From Marinifilaceae bacterium (GTDB lineage Bacteria; Bacteroidota; Bacteroidia; Bacteroidales; Marinifilaceae), in the NCBI GenBank assembly GCA_017936285.1, contig JAGBFU010000018.1:1-64000 (forward strand): a stretch of 64,000 bases of DNA, read 5' to 3'. The notes under the pieces are model-generated. The model did not search any database. It saw only the letters and a list, made by a program, of their open reading frames with translations, and had not been told where the DNA came from. A program made the position numbers and the translations under genes. Every line of letters starts with the position of its first letter. Position 1 is the stretch's first letter. This document shows, piece by piece, positions 49,154-59,671 of the stretch.

Positions 49154-51541
49154 TTAGAAGTTTATAGTAATCGGCAACTCTACTCCGTTATACTTAAACT
49201 TAACAACACATGATACGGCTGGAGCCTTAGTAACTACACCCTCAATAAGACCTGCAACCAACTTAGACTTGCTGTACTCAACATAAACAGGATTTGGATA
49301 AGTACCTACGTTACCAGAAGCATCAAAGATGAATCCGTTAACTCCGTAAGTCTTAGCAGAAACCTCAGTACCATCTACGTTAACTCCAACAAACTCAATT
49401 GAACCGTCAGCAATCAAAGATGCTACCTCCTCCTCGTTTACGTACAGAGCATACGCAAGTAGAGAATCAATCTTCTTCTCCTCGAATGGCTCCTCGTCAA
49501 CTGTTACGTCGTAAGAAAGCTCCTTCAACAATGGAGTACCAACATTTACAGTTACATTAACTGTGTAGGTATTCTCTTTACCCTCAGCAGGCTGAGTGTA
49601 AAGCAACTGAAGCTGACCTGAATAGGTTGCACCAACCTCTGCTGTCTCGCTCAATAGAACATTGATCATACCTGTTGTCTCATCAAAGTTCAATGCCATC
49701 AAACCTTCTGTCTTGTATGTAGCATTTCCTGCTGCATCATAGTATGAACCATAACCCTCTCCTGTATATTGGTTAGCGCCAAGAGCAGAAAGGAATGGTG
49801 TACCATCAGCCAACAATGCTCTCCAGATGATACTCTTAGTATCCTCACGTGGTTTTCCCTTATCAGAAGATGTTGACAAGATATAGTAAGCATCCATAGC
49901 TGTAGAGGTCAAACCGAAGCTACTCAACATATCGTTGAAATCAACAGCAACAGCTGCAGTCTCACCATATGGAAGATCGATTGTTATATTCTGTGTTCCA
50001 TCCATAGCAACACCATCGTTTACTGTCAACTGCTTAACAGTTACAGGGCAAACATGCTCACCCCAAACAATATTTACAGTTGCTGTACGCTCAGAAGTTG
50101 CGTCGCTTGTAGTCTTAATTGTAACTGTTGTTCCGTTAACAGTTGCCTCAATCCAATCAGCCTCACAATCAATTGTTGCACCCTCGCGTGAAGTTACAAC
50201 ATAGTACTCAGCAGGGCTCTTTGGGAACTCAAAGTTATCAACATCAATTGAGAATGTTGTAGCCTTTTGAATAACCTTCACCGGAGCTGTCAACACATTG
50301 TCACCATCCTTATAGATAACATCAAGAGTATACTCAAAGTCGTTCAAAGTATTGTTAGTTGTCAACGCTGAGAAAGACAAACCTCCTCCACGAGGACGAT
50401 CAATCTTGAACTTCTCCAAGAACTCTGCTGAAGCAGCATCGGCAGTCTGTGTTCCTAAACGGACCTCGCCCTTATAGGTAATAACCTGCAAGTTTGCTGT
50501 TGAACCCTCAGCATAACCAAGCTCAACGCTCTCAGAACCAAGAGTGATTCCGCTTACCTGATGAACCTTAACAATATTCTCGTCTCCAGTCAATGAAGTA
50601 ACAAGTTTAATATCTGCATCACGAGCATCCTGATTTGGGTTAACGTCGCAAACAATAACAATACCACCTGTATTTGAACGAGAGATTGAGGTAATCCACT
50701 CCGGATACTCACAAGCATCAAGGTCAAGAGGAGCATTAACATTACCAACTCCAGAAGCCATTACAGGACCACCGGTTGCAACTACATTATAAACGTAATC
50801 AGCAGGCTGAGCCATAGTAGTTGTTACTGGCAATTGGTTTACAAGTACTGAACGAGACTTGATTGCACCCTCTCCAGATGTTGCACTGATACGAATCTGA
50901 CCTGAACGACCAGCTTTAGCATCCTCCATATCAGTAATATTCATAGCTACTACATGCAATGTTGTATCATCAACACGGCGAGCATCCTTAATCCAAGACT
51001 TAGCCTTCTCATCAATCTCAACACTCCAATCCAAATACTCTGTCTTAACAACGATATCTTTACAAATTGTATCAGCTGTCAAATCAGTAGCATTAACAGG
51101 ATCAAAAGTAACCAATCCAGGAGTTATGCTAATCTCATCCTTCAAAGTCTGCCAAAAACGGATACCACTATAACTCATAGTTCCGTCATGCAACTCACAA
51201 TAACCTACATAGTAGTATGTAGTTTTTGGATCAAGTTCAGCTACATCAAAGAATGTAGTATCATTTCCGGTAAACTCCTCATTCAAATCATAACCATAAG
51301 TGATAAGGTAGTCAAGATCCTTGGTAATACCATACAATACACCTGCGGTCTTAATCTGAGGATAGTCCTTTTTATTGAACCAAACCTTTACACGTGCAGT
51401 ATTCGGAGTAACGTAGTCAGTAAGAGTTCCTGCACTAACGGTAATCGAATCTGCATTTGTAACCAGCTTATCATCCTCCTCACAAGAGCACATAACTCCT
51501 GCAAGAGATGCAACCATAAGGGTTAAAAATAATTTTCTCAT
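49154..51541 (-). CDS. Multi-domain surface lipoprotein (FN3-like, BACON-like, DUF4859-like)
   Basis: A 795-residue lipoprotein. The lipid Cys is 18 or 20 (GVMCSCEEDD), and the EEDD after it resembles the Bacteroidota signal for surface display. Then a fibronectin-type domain (about 35-130, SAGTLTDYVTPNTARV), three BACON-like beta domains (about 150-245, 250-340 and 435-515), and C-terminal domains of the DUF4859 sort. BACON domains usually bind mucin or glycans. Last gene of the SusCD operon, so it is probably a surface binding protein for the same ligand. Confidence 0.75.
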   Translation of the reverse strand: MRKLFLTLMVASLAGVMCSCEEDDKLVTNADSITVSAGTLTDYVTPNTARVKVWFNKKDYPQIKTAGVLYGITKDLDYLITYGYDLNEEFTGNDTTFFDVAELDPKTTYYYVGYCELHDGTMSYSGIRFWQTLKDEISITPGLVTFDPVNATDLTADTICKDIVVKTEYLDWSVEIDEKAKSWIKDARRVDDTTLHVVAMNITDMEDAKAGRSGQIRISATSGEGAIKSRSVLVNQLPVTTTMAQPADYVYNVVATGGPVMASGVGNVNAPLDLDACEYPEWITSISRSNTGGIVIVCDVNPNQDARDADIKLVTSLTGDENIVKVHQVSGITLGSESVELGYAEGSTANLQVITYKGEVRLGTQTADAASAEFLEKFKIDRPRGGGLSFSALTTNNTLNDFEYTLDVIYKDGDNVLTAPVKVIQKATTFSIDVDNFEFPKSPAEYYVVTSREGATIDCEADWIEATVNGTTVTIKTTSDATSERTATVNIVWGEHVCPVTVKQLTVNDGVAMDGTQNITIDLPYGETAAVAVDFNDMLSSFGLTSTAMDAYYILSTSSDKGKPREDTKSIIWRALLADGTPFLSALGANQYTGEGYGSYYDAAGNATYKTEGLMALNFDETTGMINVLLSETAEVGATYSGQLQLLYTQPAEGKENTYTVNVTVNVGTPLLKELSYDVTVDEEPFEEKKIDSLLAYALYVNEEEVASLIADGSIEFVGVNVDGTEVSAKTYGVNGFIFDASGNVGTYPNPVYVEYSKSKLVAGLIEGVVTKAPAVSCVVKFKYNGVELPITINF

Positions 51542-51568
51542 ATCTTTTTATTTATCTGTATTTGGGTA

Positions 51569-51585
51569 CTCCGCACAAGGCGGAG
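51569..51585 (-). other. Intercistronic hairpin within the lipoprotein operon
   Basis: CTCCGC, 5 bases, GCGGAG, with GT/AC flanks extending the stem past one mismatch. It lies in the 63-base gap between two lipoprotein genes and has no T-tract, so it is more likely an RNA stability or processing element than a terminator. Confidence 0.45.
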
Positions 51586-51604
51586 CACCTGTTATACTGT
51601 AAAA

Positions 51605-52720
51605 TTACAAAATTACAACATTCACCTTAAAGGTAACAGACCAGGTCTTACCCTCCTCATCGGTATATGAGATTCTGTGACATGTTGGATATACTTCACC
51701 TGAAGCAACCTGACCAGGATACTGACCAACTGTAAATGTATTATAAGAGCCACCCTCGAAGAATACACGAGCGTTAGCACCCCAACCTACAACCTCCTGG
51801 TTCGCACCCCACCAACAACCATTGGCATTAGTGTTACTTGCGTGAGTATCACCATCAGCATCAACTCCCTCGAAGATAATCTCCCCGTTATCAAGAGCAG
51901 CTGCGTAAGAATCATCATCTAAACCAAAAGCTCTAACAATGATTGACTCTGCAAATGAGTATGAACCTCCGTCATAACCTGTACTGACTGGAATCTCTAC
52001 AGTAGCCTCCATCTCAACATTGTGAGGACCTGTAATCTTACCCTCTCCGGTGTACTTCATTACAACAGCTCCACAGTTTGTCTCATAAGCCTCACCCTTC
52101 TTAGCATCAGCACTATACTCAATAGAAATAGTTGCGCTGGTAGATTCAAAATCAAGACATGTAATCTCAACATTATAGGTTTCAGACTCTCCAACTGCAG
52201 GTGCAGGCAAATAGATGGTTGCAACACCCTCTGCATCAGCGTATGCAGGATCAATCTCTCCAAGACCTGCATTCAAAACTGTTACGCAAGCACCCTCTAC
52301 AGGAAGTCCATCATCCTTATCGTAGATAGACAATGTAGCTGTATAGATGTACTCCTTCTCAAGCATTGGTTGAGTAAAAGCAACCTCTGCATTCTGTCCC
52401 TCCTTTACAGAGCCAATAGGCATTGTAGTAAGAACTGTTTTATAATCCTCATGCACAAACTGAAGATTTGCTACAGCAAATGGAGCATAGTCAAAGTGAT
52501 AAACAGCCTGACCATTCTCATCGGTAGTGATATTGATATCATAGTGTGTGTCAGAGATATTTACACCTGAAATAGGCTGCTGATTCTCATCAACAACTGT
52601 GATTGTTACGTCTGCACTACCTGCTTTTCTCTCTGTATTGGTATCAAACTCCTCGTGATCTGTAGCACAAGCAACAGTTCCGAAAAGAAGAGCCAATGCA
52701 AAATATTTCAAATTTTTCAT
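51605..52720 (-). CDS. Surface lipoprotein with Ig-like repeats and DUF4859-like end
   Basis: A 371-residue lipoprotein (lipobox GTVAC, Cys18, then ATDHEEFD). Two immunoglobulin-like or carboxypeptidase-regulatory-like domains follow: about 35-115 (VTITVVDENQQPISGVNIS) and 125-205 (DKDDGLPVEGACVTV). The C-terminal domain from about 225 includes NANGCWWGANQEVVGWG and resembles DUF4859. It lies between the DUF5007-like gene and the largest lipoprotein in the operon. Confidence 0.72.
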   Translation of the reverse strand: MKNLKYFALALLFGTVACATDHEEFDTNTERKAGSADVTITVVDENQQPISGVNISDTHYDINITTDENGQAVYHFDYAPFAVANLQFVHEDYKTVLTTMPIGSVKEGQNAEVAFTQPMLEKEYIYTATLSIYDKDDGLPVEGACVTVLNAGLGEIDPAYADAEGVATIYLPAPAVGESETYNVEITCLDFESTSATISIEYSADAKKGEAYETNCGAVVMKYTGEGKITGPHNVEMEATVEIPVSTGYDGGSYSFAESIIVRAFGLDDDSYAAALDNGEIIFEGVDADGDTHASNTNANGCWWGANQEVVGWGANARVFFEGGSYNTFTVGQYPGQVASGEVYPTCHRISYTDEEGKTWSVTFKVNVVIL

Positions 52721-52739
52721 AGTTTAGACTTGTTTAAAA

Positions 52740-54011
52740 TTAATTAACTCGCTTAATAGGTCCTTTGTAAAGCTCTTCACCCTCATTCTCCTCCATTGTA
52801 GATTTAACGGTGAACTCACCCTGCAACTGCAACTCAGCCTTATACATACCTGAACGACCTACTACAAAGTTAGCCAATACTGTAATGTTACAATCGGCAG
52901 TATTTGTATAGTCACGAATTGTATAACGGCAATAGTTTACAGGCTCTTTAATATTAGAAGCCGGGAATGGAGCTACTGGATATGGACAAAGCAGATACTC
53001 ACCACAATAGATTGGAGTCAACCATGGAGTATAAGCATCATATGGTTGCCAGTCAGCCGGGTCAAGTTTTGTACCATTAAAAATAGGACGAATCTCAACC
53101 TGTACAGGCTCGCCTGCAGCATTAACTACATTCTCGTAAGATGCAATAGTATCATACTTGAAGTTGTGGTTACGAACCCAATAGAAAGACTTTCTCTCAG
53201 AATCGGTAAACTTAATCATTACCCAACTGAAATCCTTACGATAGGTCCACTCTCCTGTCTCATTACCCTCAGCATCAACAACCTTCTCCATATACATCTC
53301 ACGTGGAAGAGCCTCTGGATACAAACTGATAACAGAGTCCAATCTGCGATCCAAATCAATCTCATCCTCAGATGTCATAAACTCGTAGTGAGCAAATGGA
53401 GCCGACCAGCTAGGATCACATGATGCACCTGACTTAGTAAACTGAGCGTTAGAAGCATTCTCATCACCACCGGCTCCGGTCTCTGATGCGTTACCATCAA
53501 TAGCTCCGGTTACAAACTGAGTCTGCTTGGTTAGGATGATATTACAAGCATTGTAAATATAACGTGTCTCACGCATATTCTCTGCTACGATATCAATCTC
53601 ATACTCTCCAAGAGGAACTGTCTTGGTTCCTGCACTAAACTCCAAACGTCCACCAACCTCATTAACTCTGAAAATTGGATAATCTTTATATGTATACTTC
53701 TTCTGCAACAACTCAAGAGTTGTATCCTCTCTGATAGATGGAGCTGCCAACCAGTAACAAACTGCTGATTGACCATACCAAGCCTCCTCTGTCATTCCGG
53801 TCTCAACATTTCTAATGTCAAGGAGTTTAACAATAACAGGAGTGGTACTCATATCCAACTCAAGTGCCGCAGAATTTACGGTAGAACCCTGCTCTACATA
53901 GTAGGGGTTCTCAAGGTAATATACGTTCTCACTCATATAACCCTCTTCGATCTCCTCACAAGAGGTAAGAGCAAACGCAACACCTGCCAATGTATAAAAT
54001 AACTTTTTCAT
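52740..54011 (-). CDS. SusCD-associated lipoprotein, DUF5007-like
   Basis: A 423-residue lipoprotein with lipobox ALTSC (Cys18) followed by the acidic EEIEE surface signal. The sequence resembles DUF5007 proteins found with SusC/SusD and fasciclin-like genes in Bacteroidales; I give that name with moderate confidence. No catalytic motif is visible. A Gly/Asn/Ala-rich low-complexity loop lies at about 168-190. It follows the fasciclin-like gene by 18 bases. Confidence 0.65.
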   Translation of the reverse strand: MKKLFYTLAGVAFALTSCEEIEEGYMSENVYYLENPYYVEQGSTVNSAALELDMSTTPVIVKLLDIRNVETGMTEEAWYGQSAVCYWLAAPSIREDTTLELLQKKYTYKDYPIFRVNEVGGRLEFSAGTKTVPLGEYEIDIVAENMRETRYIYNACNIILTKQTQFVTGAIDGNASETGAGGDENASNAQFTKSGASCDPSWSAPFAHYEFMTSEDEIDLDRRLDSVISLYPEALPREMYMEKVVDAEGNETGEWTYRKDFSWVMIKFTDSERKSFYWVRNHNFKYDTIASYENVVNAAGEPVQVEIRPIFNGTKLDPADWQPYDAYTPWLTPIYCGEYLLCPYPVAPFPASNIKEPVNYCRYTIRDYTNTADCNITVLANFVVGRSGMYKAELQLQGEFTVKSTMEENEGEELYKGPIKRVN

Positions 54012-54029
54012 AAATTAACCTCCTAAGTT

Positions 54030-54893
54030 TTATTCTTGAGTTCTTACGTACTCAGGATCGTATGTTGCACCAAACTCAAAGGGATAGTGTCCTGAATCCA
54101 ATACATGCAAAACAGTTCCGTTAGAGATAATATCGGTTGTTCTACATCTAACTGTAATATCACGCTCCGGTCTCTGCTGAGCAAAAGGAATATCACTCCA
54201 ATCCTGAGTAGGATTGTCCAATCCCTCTCCACGAACCTTCACCAAATACAGATACCAAGGTCTGGTTGTAATCTGCAAACCATCACCAGATGAGATAACC
54301 CAGTCAGCTGAATTTGTTGACTCCTGAGTTACAATAGCCATCTTCTGAACAGGAGCAGCTACTTGATACTCCATAGGCTCTATCTGGTTTGCATAGATCA
54401 TACCATCTTTATCAGCAAGATCCTTATTGTTAAGAATTGGCTCATTAAAGATGTACATTCTCATATCATCTGCACTATATGTAGAATACAAGCTATCCAT
54501 ATCCCATGTATAGAAATCGCTCGCTTTATCATAGAAAGTAGTGTAGATAACTGTCTCTCCATCCTCTGCATATTTGGTATAGATAGAGTCTCTATACTTC
54601 TGTACAGAGTCAATTCTATTTCTCAAATATGAGGTTCTACTAGACAAGAACGATCTAACACTAAAATCATTGAAAGCAAAGAAAGTTCCGCAACTATTGA
54701 TCTCCTCCTTTAAACCATAATGATCAATTATTTGGCACAAAGAGTCGAACTCATGGAATCGATTACCCTTCAGGTAATCATAAACCGAATGTTTTGTATA
54801 GTTTGAGTGCACACCTCCATCGTTAAGGTAATCATTTCCACAAGACGAAAGCGCAAACACAGCAACTACAACTGAAAATAATATCTTTTTCAT
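54030..54893 (-). CDS. Fasciclin-like lipoprotein
   Basis: A 287-residue lipoprotein (ATG at 54893; another in-frame ATG is at 54902). Lipobox FALSSC is followed by GNDYLNDGG. Residues about 35-80 look like the first half of a fasciclin domain (SVYDYLKGN, FFAFNDFSVRSFL), and GTVLHVLDSGHYPF near the C-terminus resembles its end, with a long insertion between. Fasciclin domains mediate adhesion or ligand binding. It sits directly after susD in the operon. Confidence 0.72.
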   Translation of the reverse strand: MKKILFSVVVAVFALSSCGNDYLNDGGVHSNYTKHSVYDYLKGNRFHEFDSLCQIIDHYGLKEEINSCGTFFAFNDFSVRSFLSSRTSYLRNRIDSVQKYRDSIYTKYAEDGETVIYTTFYDKASDFYTWDMDSLYSTYSADDMRMYIFNEPILNNKDLADKDGMIYANQIEPMEYQVAAPVQKMAIVTQESTNSADWVISSGDGLQITTRPWYLYLVKVRGEGLDNPTQDWSDIPFAQQRPERDITVRCRTTDIISNGTVLHVLDSGHYPFEFGATYDPEYVRTQE

Positions 54894-54914
54894 ATTATAC
54901 ATACTATTTTATGA

Positions 54915-56420
54915 TTATAGTCTTCCCTGCCAATATGGATTCTGCAATGTAACAATATTGTTAACAAACAAATCCGGATCAACAGGCCAATTATACTTAC
55001 CACGCTCCATCTGAGCAGCTGTTGTATTGGTCAACAATGAGATACCTGTGTTGAAGTAGTAACGACACAAATCGAAATAGCGGTGTCCCTCAAGGAACAA
55101 CTCACGTCCTCTCTCATCACAAATTGCACGTGACAAAGCTGCCTTACCATCGTAACCACCAAGGCCTGAACGACTTCTAATCAAGTTCAAATCCTCAATT
55201 GCAGCTGCAGTATTACCCAACTGAGCGTTAGCCTCTGCTCTCAACAAATAGATTCCTGCCAAACGGAAAAGGATTCTGTTGTTCAAACAGTGCAATCTCT
55301 CATCAACATCCTCCTCAAAATTGTTAAACTTATGACAAACAATTGATCCTGCCGGAGACAATCCAAAGAACTCCTTGAAACGCTCGTCATTCTCCTGATC
55401 ATTAAACAATTTGTCTATCTCTGTCTCTACGAAAACCATAAATGGCTCAGCAGATGCAGAACCCCATGATGTTGAACCCCAATAAGGATAGCAGATAAAG
55501 TTGTGATAAAAATCACTGGTTGAAGAGCTACCTGTTGCAATTGCTCCTGTAGCCTCATCTTTACTGTTATAAGGCATCTGGAAGATAACCTCATCCTGAG
55601 TATTCTCGGTGTATTGCTTTATCTCATCTGTTGGCTCCAATGTATAGATACCTGAAGCAATGATAGAGTCGCAAGCAGATTTACATTTTGCATAGTCACC
55701 ATCCCAAGCAGCCATGTGTGCCAATGTTGCATAAGCTACAGCCTTATTAGCCTTATAGCTCTTGTCTGTTGCAGGAGACTCAGAAGTAGCATAATCCCAA
55801 TCCAAACGATTGATTGCCTCATAAAGATCTCCATAAATCAACTCTGCAACCTCACTTGCCAATGCTCGTGGTGTATATTGAGCACCTACCCAAGAAGATG
55901 GAATCTCGGTAATAAGTGGAACTCCACCCCAAATTCTATACATTGTAAAATAAGAGTATGCACGCAAGAAGTACAACTCACCAATAAGAACCTCTCTACG
56001 AGCAGGATTCTCAAAATCAGCATCGGTATAATCCTCCTGCAAGAATTTCAATGCACGATTCACCTGATTAATAATCTGGTAGAAACTTTGCCAGTTTCTA
56101 TAGGTGTGCATAATTGATGAACTACTCTCTGACTTCTCCAACTGGAACTTACTGATTGAATTCCAATCTGTATTCGGAGTTGAAGAGAATAAGCCGGTAC
56201 CTGTAATATCACCATATACATTATATCGAGCACGCTCTCCTAATGTTTTACGAAGAAGCGCGTATGTTCCTGTAACACCAGCCTCTGCCTGATCCTCAGT
56301 CTTCCAATAGTTCTCCTCAACAGGGAAAGAGTATGGAGTCTGATCAAGGAAGCCGGAACATGCTGTTGCACTTACAGTTACAACTGCAACAGCTGCCATT
56401 AATATATTTTTTATCTTCAT
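54915..56420 (-). CDS. SusD/RagB family nutrient-binding lipoprotein
   Basis: The surface lid lipoprotein that partners the SusC-like channel. I use the ATG at 56420 (501 residues); an in-frame ATG at 56432 is possible. Lipobox SATACSGFLD fits SusD. The N-terminal TPR-like region (YFLRAYSYFTMYRIWGGVPLI) and the C-terminal RSRSGL and FLEGHRYFDLCRY motifs are typical. The ligand is unknown: no glycosidase, lyase or sulfatase is encoded beside it. Confidence 0.93.
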   Translation of the reverse strand: MKIKNILMAAVAVVTVSATACSGFLDQTPYSFPVEENYWKTEDQAEAGVTGTYALLRKTLGERARYNVYGDITGTGLFSSTPNTDWNSISKFQLEKSESSSSIMHTYRNWQSFYQIINQVNRALKFLQEDYTDADFENPARREVLIGELYFLRAYSYFTMYRIWGGVPLITEIPSSWVGAQYTPRALASEVAELIYGDLYEAINRLDWDYATSESPATDKSYKANKAVAYATLAHMAAWDGDYAKCKSACDSIIASGIYTLEPTDEIKQYTENTQDEVIFQMPYNSKDEATGAIATGSSSTSDFYHNFICYPYWGSTSWGSASAEPFMVFVETEIDKLFNDQENDERFKEFFGLSPAGSIVCHKFNNFEEDVDERLHCLNNRILFRLAGIYLLRAEANAQLGNTAAAIEDLNLIRSRSGLGGYDGKAALSRAICDERGRELFLEGHRYFDLCRYYFNTGISLLTNTTAAQMERGKYNWPVDPDLFVNNIVTLQNPYWQGRL

Positions 56421-56437
56421 TGTATTCACCATTTACA

Positions 56438-59400
56438 TTAGAATGTTAACTCAAGACCAAATGTATATTTGTGAGGAAGAGGATACTCATCACCACGTGC
56501 ATATCCACTCTGGTCAACGTTCTCTGGATCTGGAAGAGCCTTAGCCTTAGCCCAAAGCTTTACGTTATCCATATATGAGTACACTCTCAATCTCTGAAGT
56601 TTAATCTTCTGAATCAAAGCGGTCGGGAAGTCATATGACAATGAGATATTCTTAATACGGAAGAATGCTCCATTATCAATGAACAATCCTGATGCGATAT
56701 TATACAAATCGTAGTACTGACCACTCTGAGACCATGGATACAAGGTTGGCAAATCTGCTCTGTCACCCTCCTTTGTCCAGAAGTTCAAACCACCGAAATC
56801 CATAGCTGGTCCAGCCCAGTGACCCCAACGTCCTGCATTTGCCTCAGATCCCCAGTTACCACCGTTCAAACGGTCTGAAAGGAATCCGTTCCAAATCTTA
56901 CGACCTGCAACGTAGTTACAGTACATTGAGAATGAGATGTTCTTCCAACGAAGTTGAGTCTGAATACCTCCAAGAATTGCTGGGTCAGGAGAACCATTAG
57001 CCTTCTTATCATACATATCAATGATATAGTCTCCATTGATATCCTCCATTGCAACACAACCAGGCTCCAACTGGATCAAAGTCTGACTACCATCGTAGTA
57101 CTCGTTCAATCCCCAACCTCCACACATACTCATATACTCACCTGTCAATGGATCAACAGGGATATCCTCGTATGTTGAGTAGATTCCGTGAGCTGTATAG
57201 TTCTTGAACTCATACAATGGACGACCTACTGTCAATGTATAAAGCATCCAAGAAGCACCAGTCTCTACAGAACGGTTGTTGTATGGAAGCTCTTTAATCT
57301 TGTTGTTATTCTTGGCAGCATTGAAATCAATTGTCCACATCCAATCGCTGTTACGTGGCAAAAGATCCAAACTTACTGAGAACTCAATTCCTGAGTTACG
57401 TACAGACACCATGTTATTCTGTGATGTAGAGTAACCGGTTGTAGGAGGCATAGGAACTGAGTAAATCATATTCTCAGAATCACGAATATAGTAATCAGCG
57501 GTTACCATTACTCTCTTGTTCAAGAAGTGAACATCGATACCATAGTTCTGCTGGATTGACTGCTCCCAACCCATCTTCTTAGATGAAACTCGACCACTAT
57601 AGTTATAAGCAACAGTATTCTGACCATTATATATATTGGTATTCTGAGAACCATTGCTGATTGTATTGGTCATTGCTGTATATGTATCATACAAGCCTGC
57701 AGGGTCATTACCTGTTACTCCGTAAGATGCACGGAACTTCAAGAAATCGGTAACGACATTCTCTGGGAACCAAGACTCCTTAGTTGGAATCCAACCTACA
57801 GATACTGATGGGAAGTGTCCCCAACGGTTATCCTTACCGAAACGGCTTGAACCGTCCATACGCCAGTTCAAAGACAACAAATATCTATCCTTGAAATCAT
57901 AGCTTGCACGAGCAAATACAGACAAACGTGAACGCTCCTCAATAAATGAACTTGCACTCAAGTTCTCCTTTGCAATACCTGTAATTGTGTGAATATCGTC
58001 AGATGCTGCATCACGACCACTTGCAGATACTCCATCACGGTAGTTATACTCAGCTCCCTGACCAAGCAACAATGAAACGTTGTGCTTATCATTGAATGAG
58101 TTCAAATACTGAATAAAGTTCTCAACCTCCCATCTGCGAGATGCATTATATCCTGATTGAGCTGTAGAGATTCCATCAGCATTAGAATAAGAAGGAATAA
58201 AGTAGTCAATCTTAGCCTCGTTCAAAGAGTAAGAGTACTGAGTTGTCCACTTCAAGTGCTTAGTAAAGTCAAGCATCAACTGTACTCCGGCAGTGAAGTC
58301 ACGGTTAAGGTTCTTATCCATACGATTCTCTCCCTTTCCTGAGAAAGCAAAGATATCCTCCTCTGTCAAGTAACAGAATGATGATGGCATACCCCATGGG
58401 GTAAATACGTTCAAGTTACCATTACTCTTGGCACGACGAGTCTCATTGTAACGAAGGTTGGCAACAATATTCATCCACTTGTATGGAGCCAATGTCAAGT
58501 TCAATGACAATACGTTACGATTGAAGTCTGTTCCAATCATAGTTCCCTGCTCATCATACATGTTGTATGACAAACGGTAACCCATCTTCTCAATACGCTG
58601 AGAAACTGATACATCATAGTTCTGAACTCGAGCACTTCTATAGATAAGTTTCTGCCAGTCTGTATTGTTATTGAAAGCAGGGTTCAAAGAGTCAAGTACC
58701 CAATATGAGATACCATTTGTGTAGTTTGAGAATGGAGCTTTCCACTGATTTCCCTCATATCCGAAATACTCACCAACCAAGTTAATCTTTGAATCACGCT
58801 CAGCCTTACCAACACTGATAGGACGCAATGTAGGACGATCTGATACTCCGTAGTACGCATTGATACGAATCTGAGGTCTGTTACCCTTAGGAGTCTTGGT
58901 CTTAATCAAGATAACTCCGTTAGCAGCACGAGCTCCGTAAATAGCAGAAGCAGAAGCATCCTTCAATACGTCGATAGACTCAATATCGTTAGGGTTGATA
59001 CCTGCAATTGGGTTTGTACTTGTCAAATCGATAGCACCAAGGTCATTCTCATCCATAATGATTCCGTCAATAACGTACAATGGTGTTGAACGAGCATTCT
59101 GAGAAGCAATATTGGTGTTACCACGCAATGTTACGATACCCTTAGATCCTGGCTCTCCAGAGATGTTCATGATGTTCAATCCGGCAACTTTACCTTGCAA
59201 AGCCATCTCGACAGATGGAACCGGAATGTTCTCCAACTTCTCAGAGGTTACAGAAGATACCGCAGCAGTAGCCTTCTCACGAGTAATTGACTGGTAACCG
59301 ATTACGACTACATCCTCAATCTGTTGTGTGTCCTCCTCCATTGTACAGTTAATGGTTGTCTTACCAGCAATCTGAACAACTTTGTCTTTCAATCCCATAA

Positions 59401-59671
59401 ATTTGAATGTCAAGCTACCATTAGCAGGAGCATTGATTGTATAGTTACCGTCAATATCTGTTCCGGTACCTACTGTTGTTCCTGTAACAATAACGTTAAC
59501 ACCAGGAAGTGGCTGACCTAACACGTCAACTACAGTTCCTGACACTTTCACAAACTCCTCCTCCTGCGCATGTGCGATGCTGGGCAACAAAATGGCCAAT
59601 GCCACAATTGCCATACGGCACCAACTGCGCAATGCTTTGGAAGTTTTCGCAATTGTCATGTTTTTTTCCAT
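56438..59671 (-). CDS. SusC/RagA family TonB-linked outer-membrane receptor
   Basis: A 1077-residue TonB-dependent importer. A signal peptide ends near AHAQE (residue 36). A carboxypeptidase-regulatory-like domain follows (about 42-130, VSGTVVDVLGQPLPGVNV), then the SusC-type motif EDVVVIGY, the plug (about 140-260, LYVIDGIIMDENDL, SIDVLKDASASAIYGARAANGVI), and a 22-strand-type barrel ending in FGLELTF. It starts a six-gene operon with susD and four lipoproteins. Complete by length and motifs. Confidence 0.95.
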   Translation of the reverse strand: MEKNMTIAKTSKALRSWCRMAIVALAILLPSIAHAQEEEFVKVSGTVVDVLGQPLPGVNVIVTGTTVGTGTDIDGNYTINAPANGSLTFKFMGLKDKVVQIAGKTTINCTMEEDTQQIEDVVVIGYQSITREKATAAVSSVTSEKLENIPVPSVEMALQGKVAGLNIMNISGEPGSKGIVTLRGNTNIASQNARSTPLYVIDGIIMDENDLGAIDLTSTNPIAGINPNDIESIDVLKDASASAIYGARAANGVILIKTKTPKGNRPQIRINAYYGVSDRPTLRPISVGKAERDSKINLVGEYFGYEGNQWKAPFSNYTNGISYWVLDSLNPAFNNNTDWQKLIYRSARVQNYDVSVSQRIEKMGYRLSYNMYDEQGTMIGTDFNRNVLSLNLTLAPYKWMNIVANLRYNETRRAKSNGNLNVFTPWGMPSSFCYLTEEDIFAFSGKGENRMDKNLNRDFTAGVQLMLDFTKHLKWTTQYSYSLNEAKIDYFIPSYSNADGISTAQSGYNASRRWEVENFIQYLNSFNDKHNVSLLLGQGAEYNYRDGVSASGRDAASDDIHTITGIAKENLSASSFIEERSRLSVFARASYDFKDRYLLSLNWRMDGSSRFGKDNRWGHFPSVSVGWIPTKESWFPENVVTDFLKFRASYGVTGNDPAGLYDTYTAMTNTISNGSQNTNIYNGQNTVAYNYSGRVSSKKMGWEQSIQQNYGIDVHFLNKRVMVTADYYIRDSENMIYSVPMPPTTGYSTSQNNMVSVRNSGIEFSVSLDLLPRNSDWMWTIDFNAAKNNNKIKELPYNNRSVETGASWMLYTLTVGRPLYEFKNYTAHGIYSTYEDIPVDPLTGEYMSMCGGWGLNEYYDGSQTLIQLEPGCVAMEDINGDYIIDMYDKKANGSPDPAILGGIQTQLRWKNISFSMYCNYVAGRKIWNGFLSDRLNGGNWGSEANAGRWGHWAGPAMDFGGLNFWTKEGDRADLPTLYPWSQSGQYYDLYNIASGLFIDNGAFFRIKNISLSYDFPTALIQKIKLQRLRVYSYMDNVKLWAKAKALPDPENVDQSGYARGDEYPLPHKYTFGLELTF

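Noticed and set aside
51569-51585. Hairpin between lipoprotein genes as a terminator
   Set aside because: No T-tract follows on either strand, and the downstream gene has no promoter of its own.
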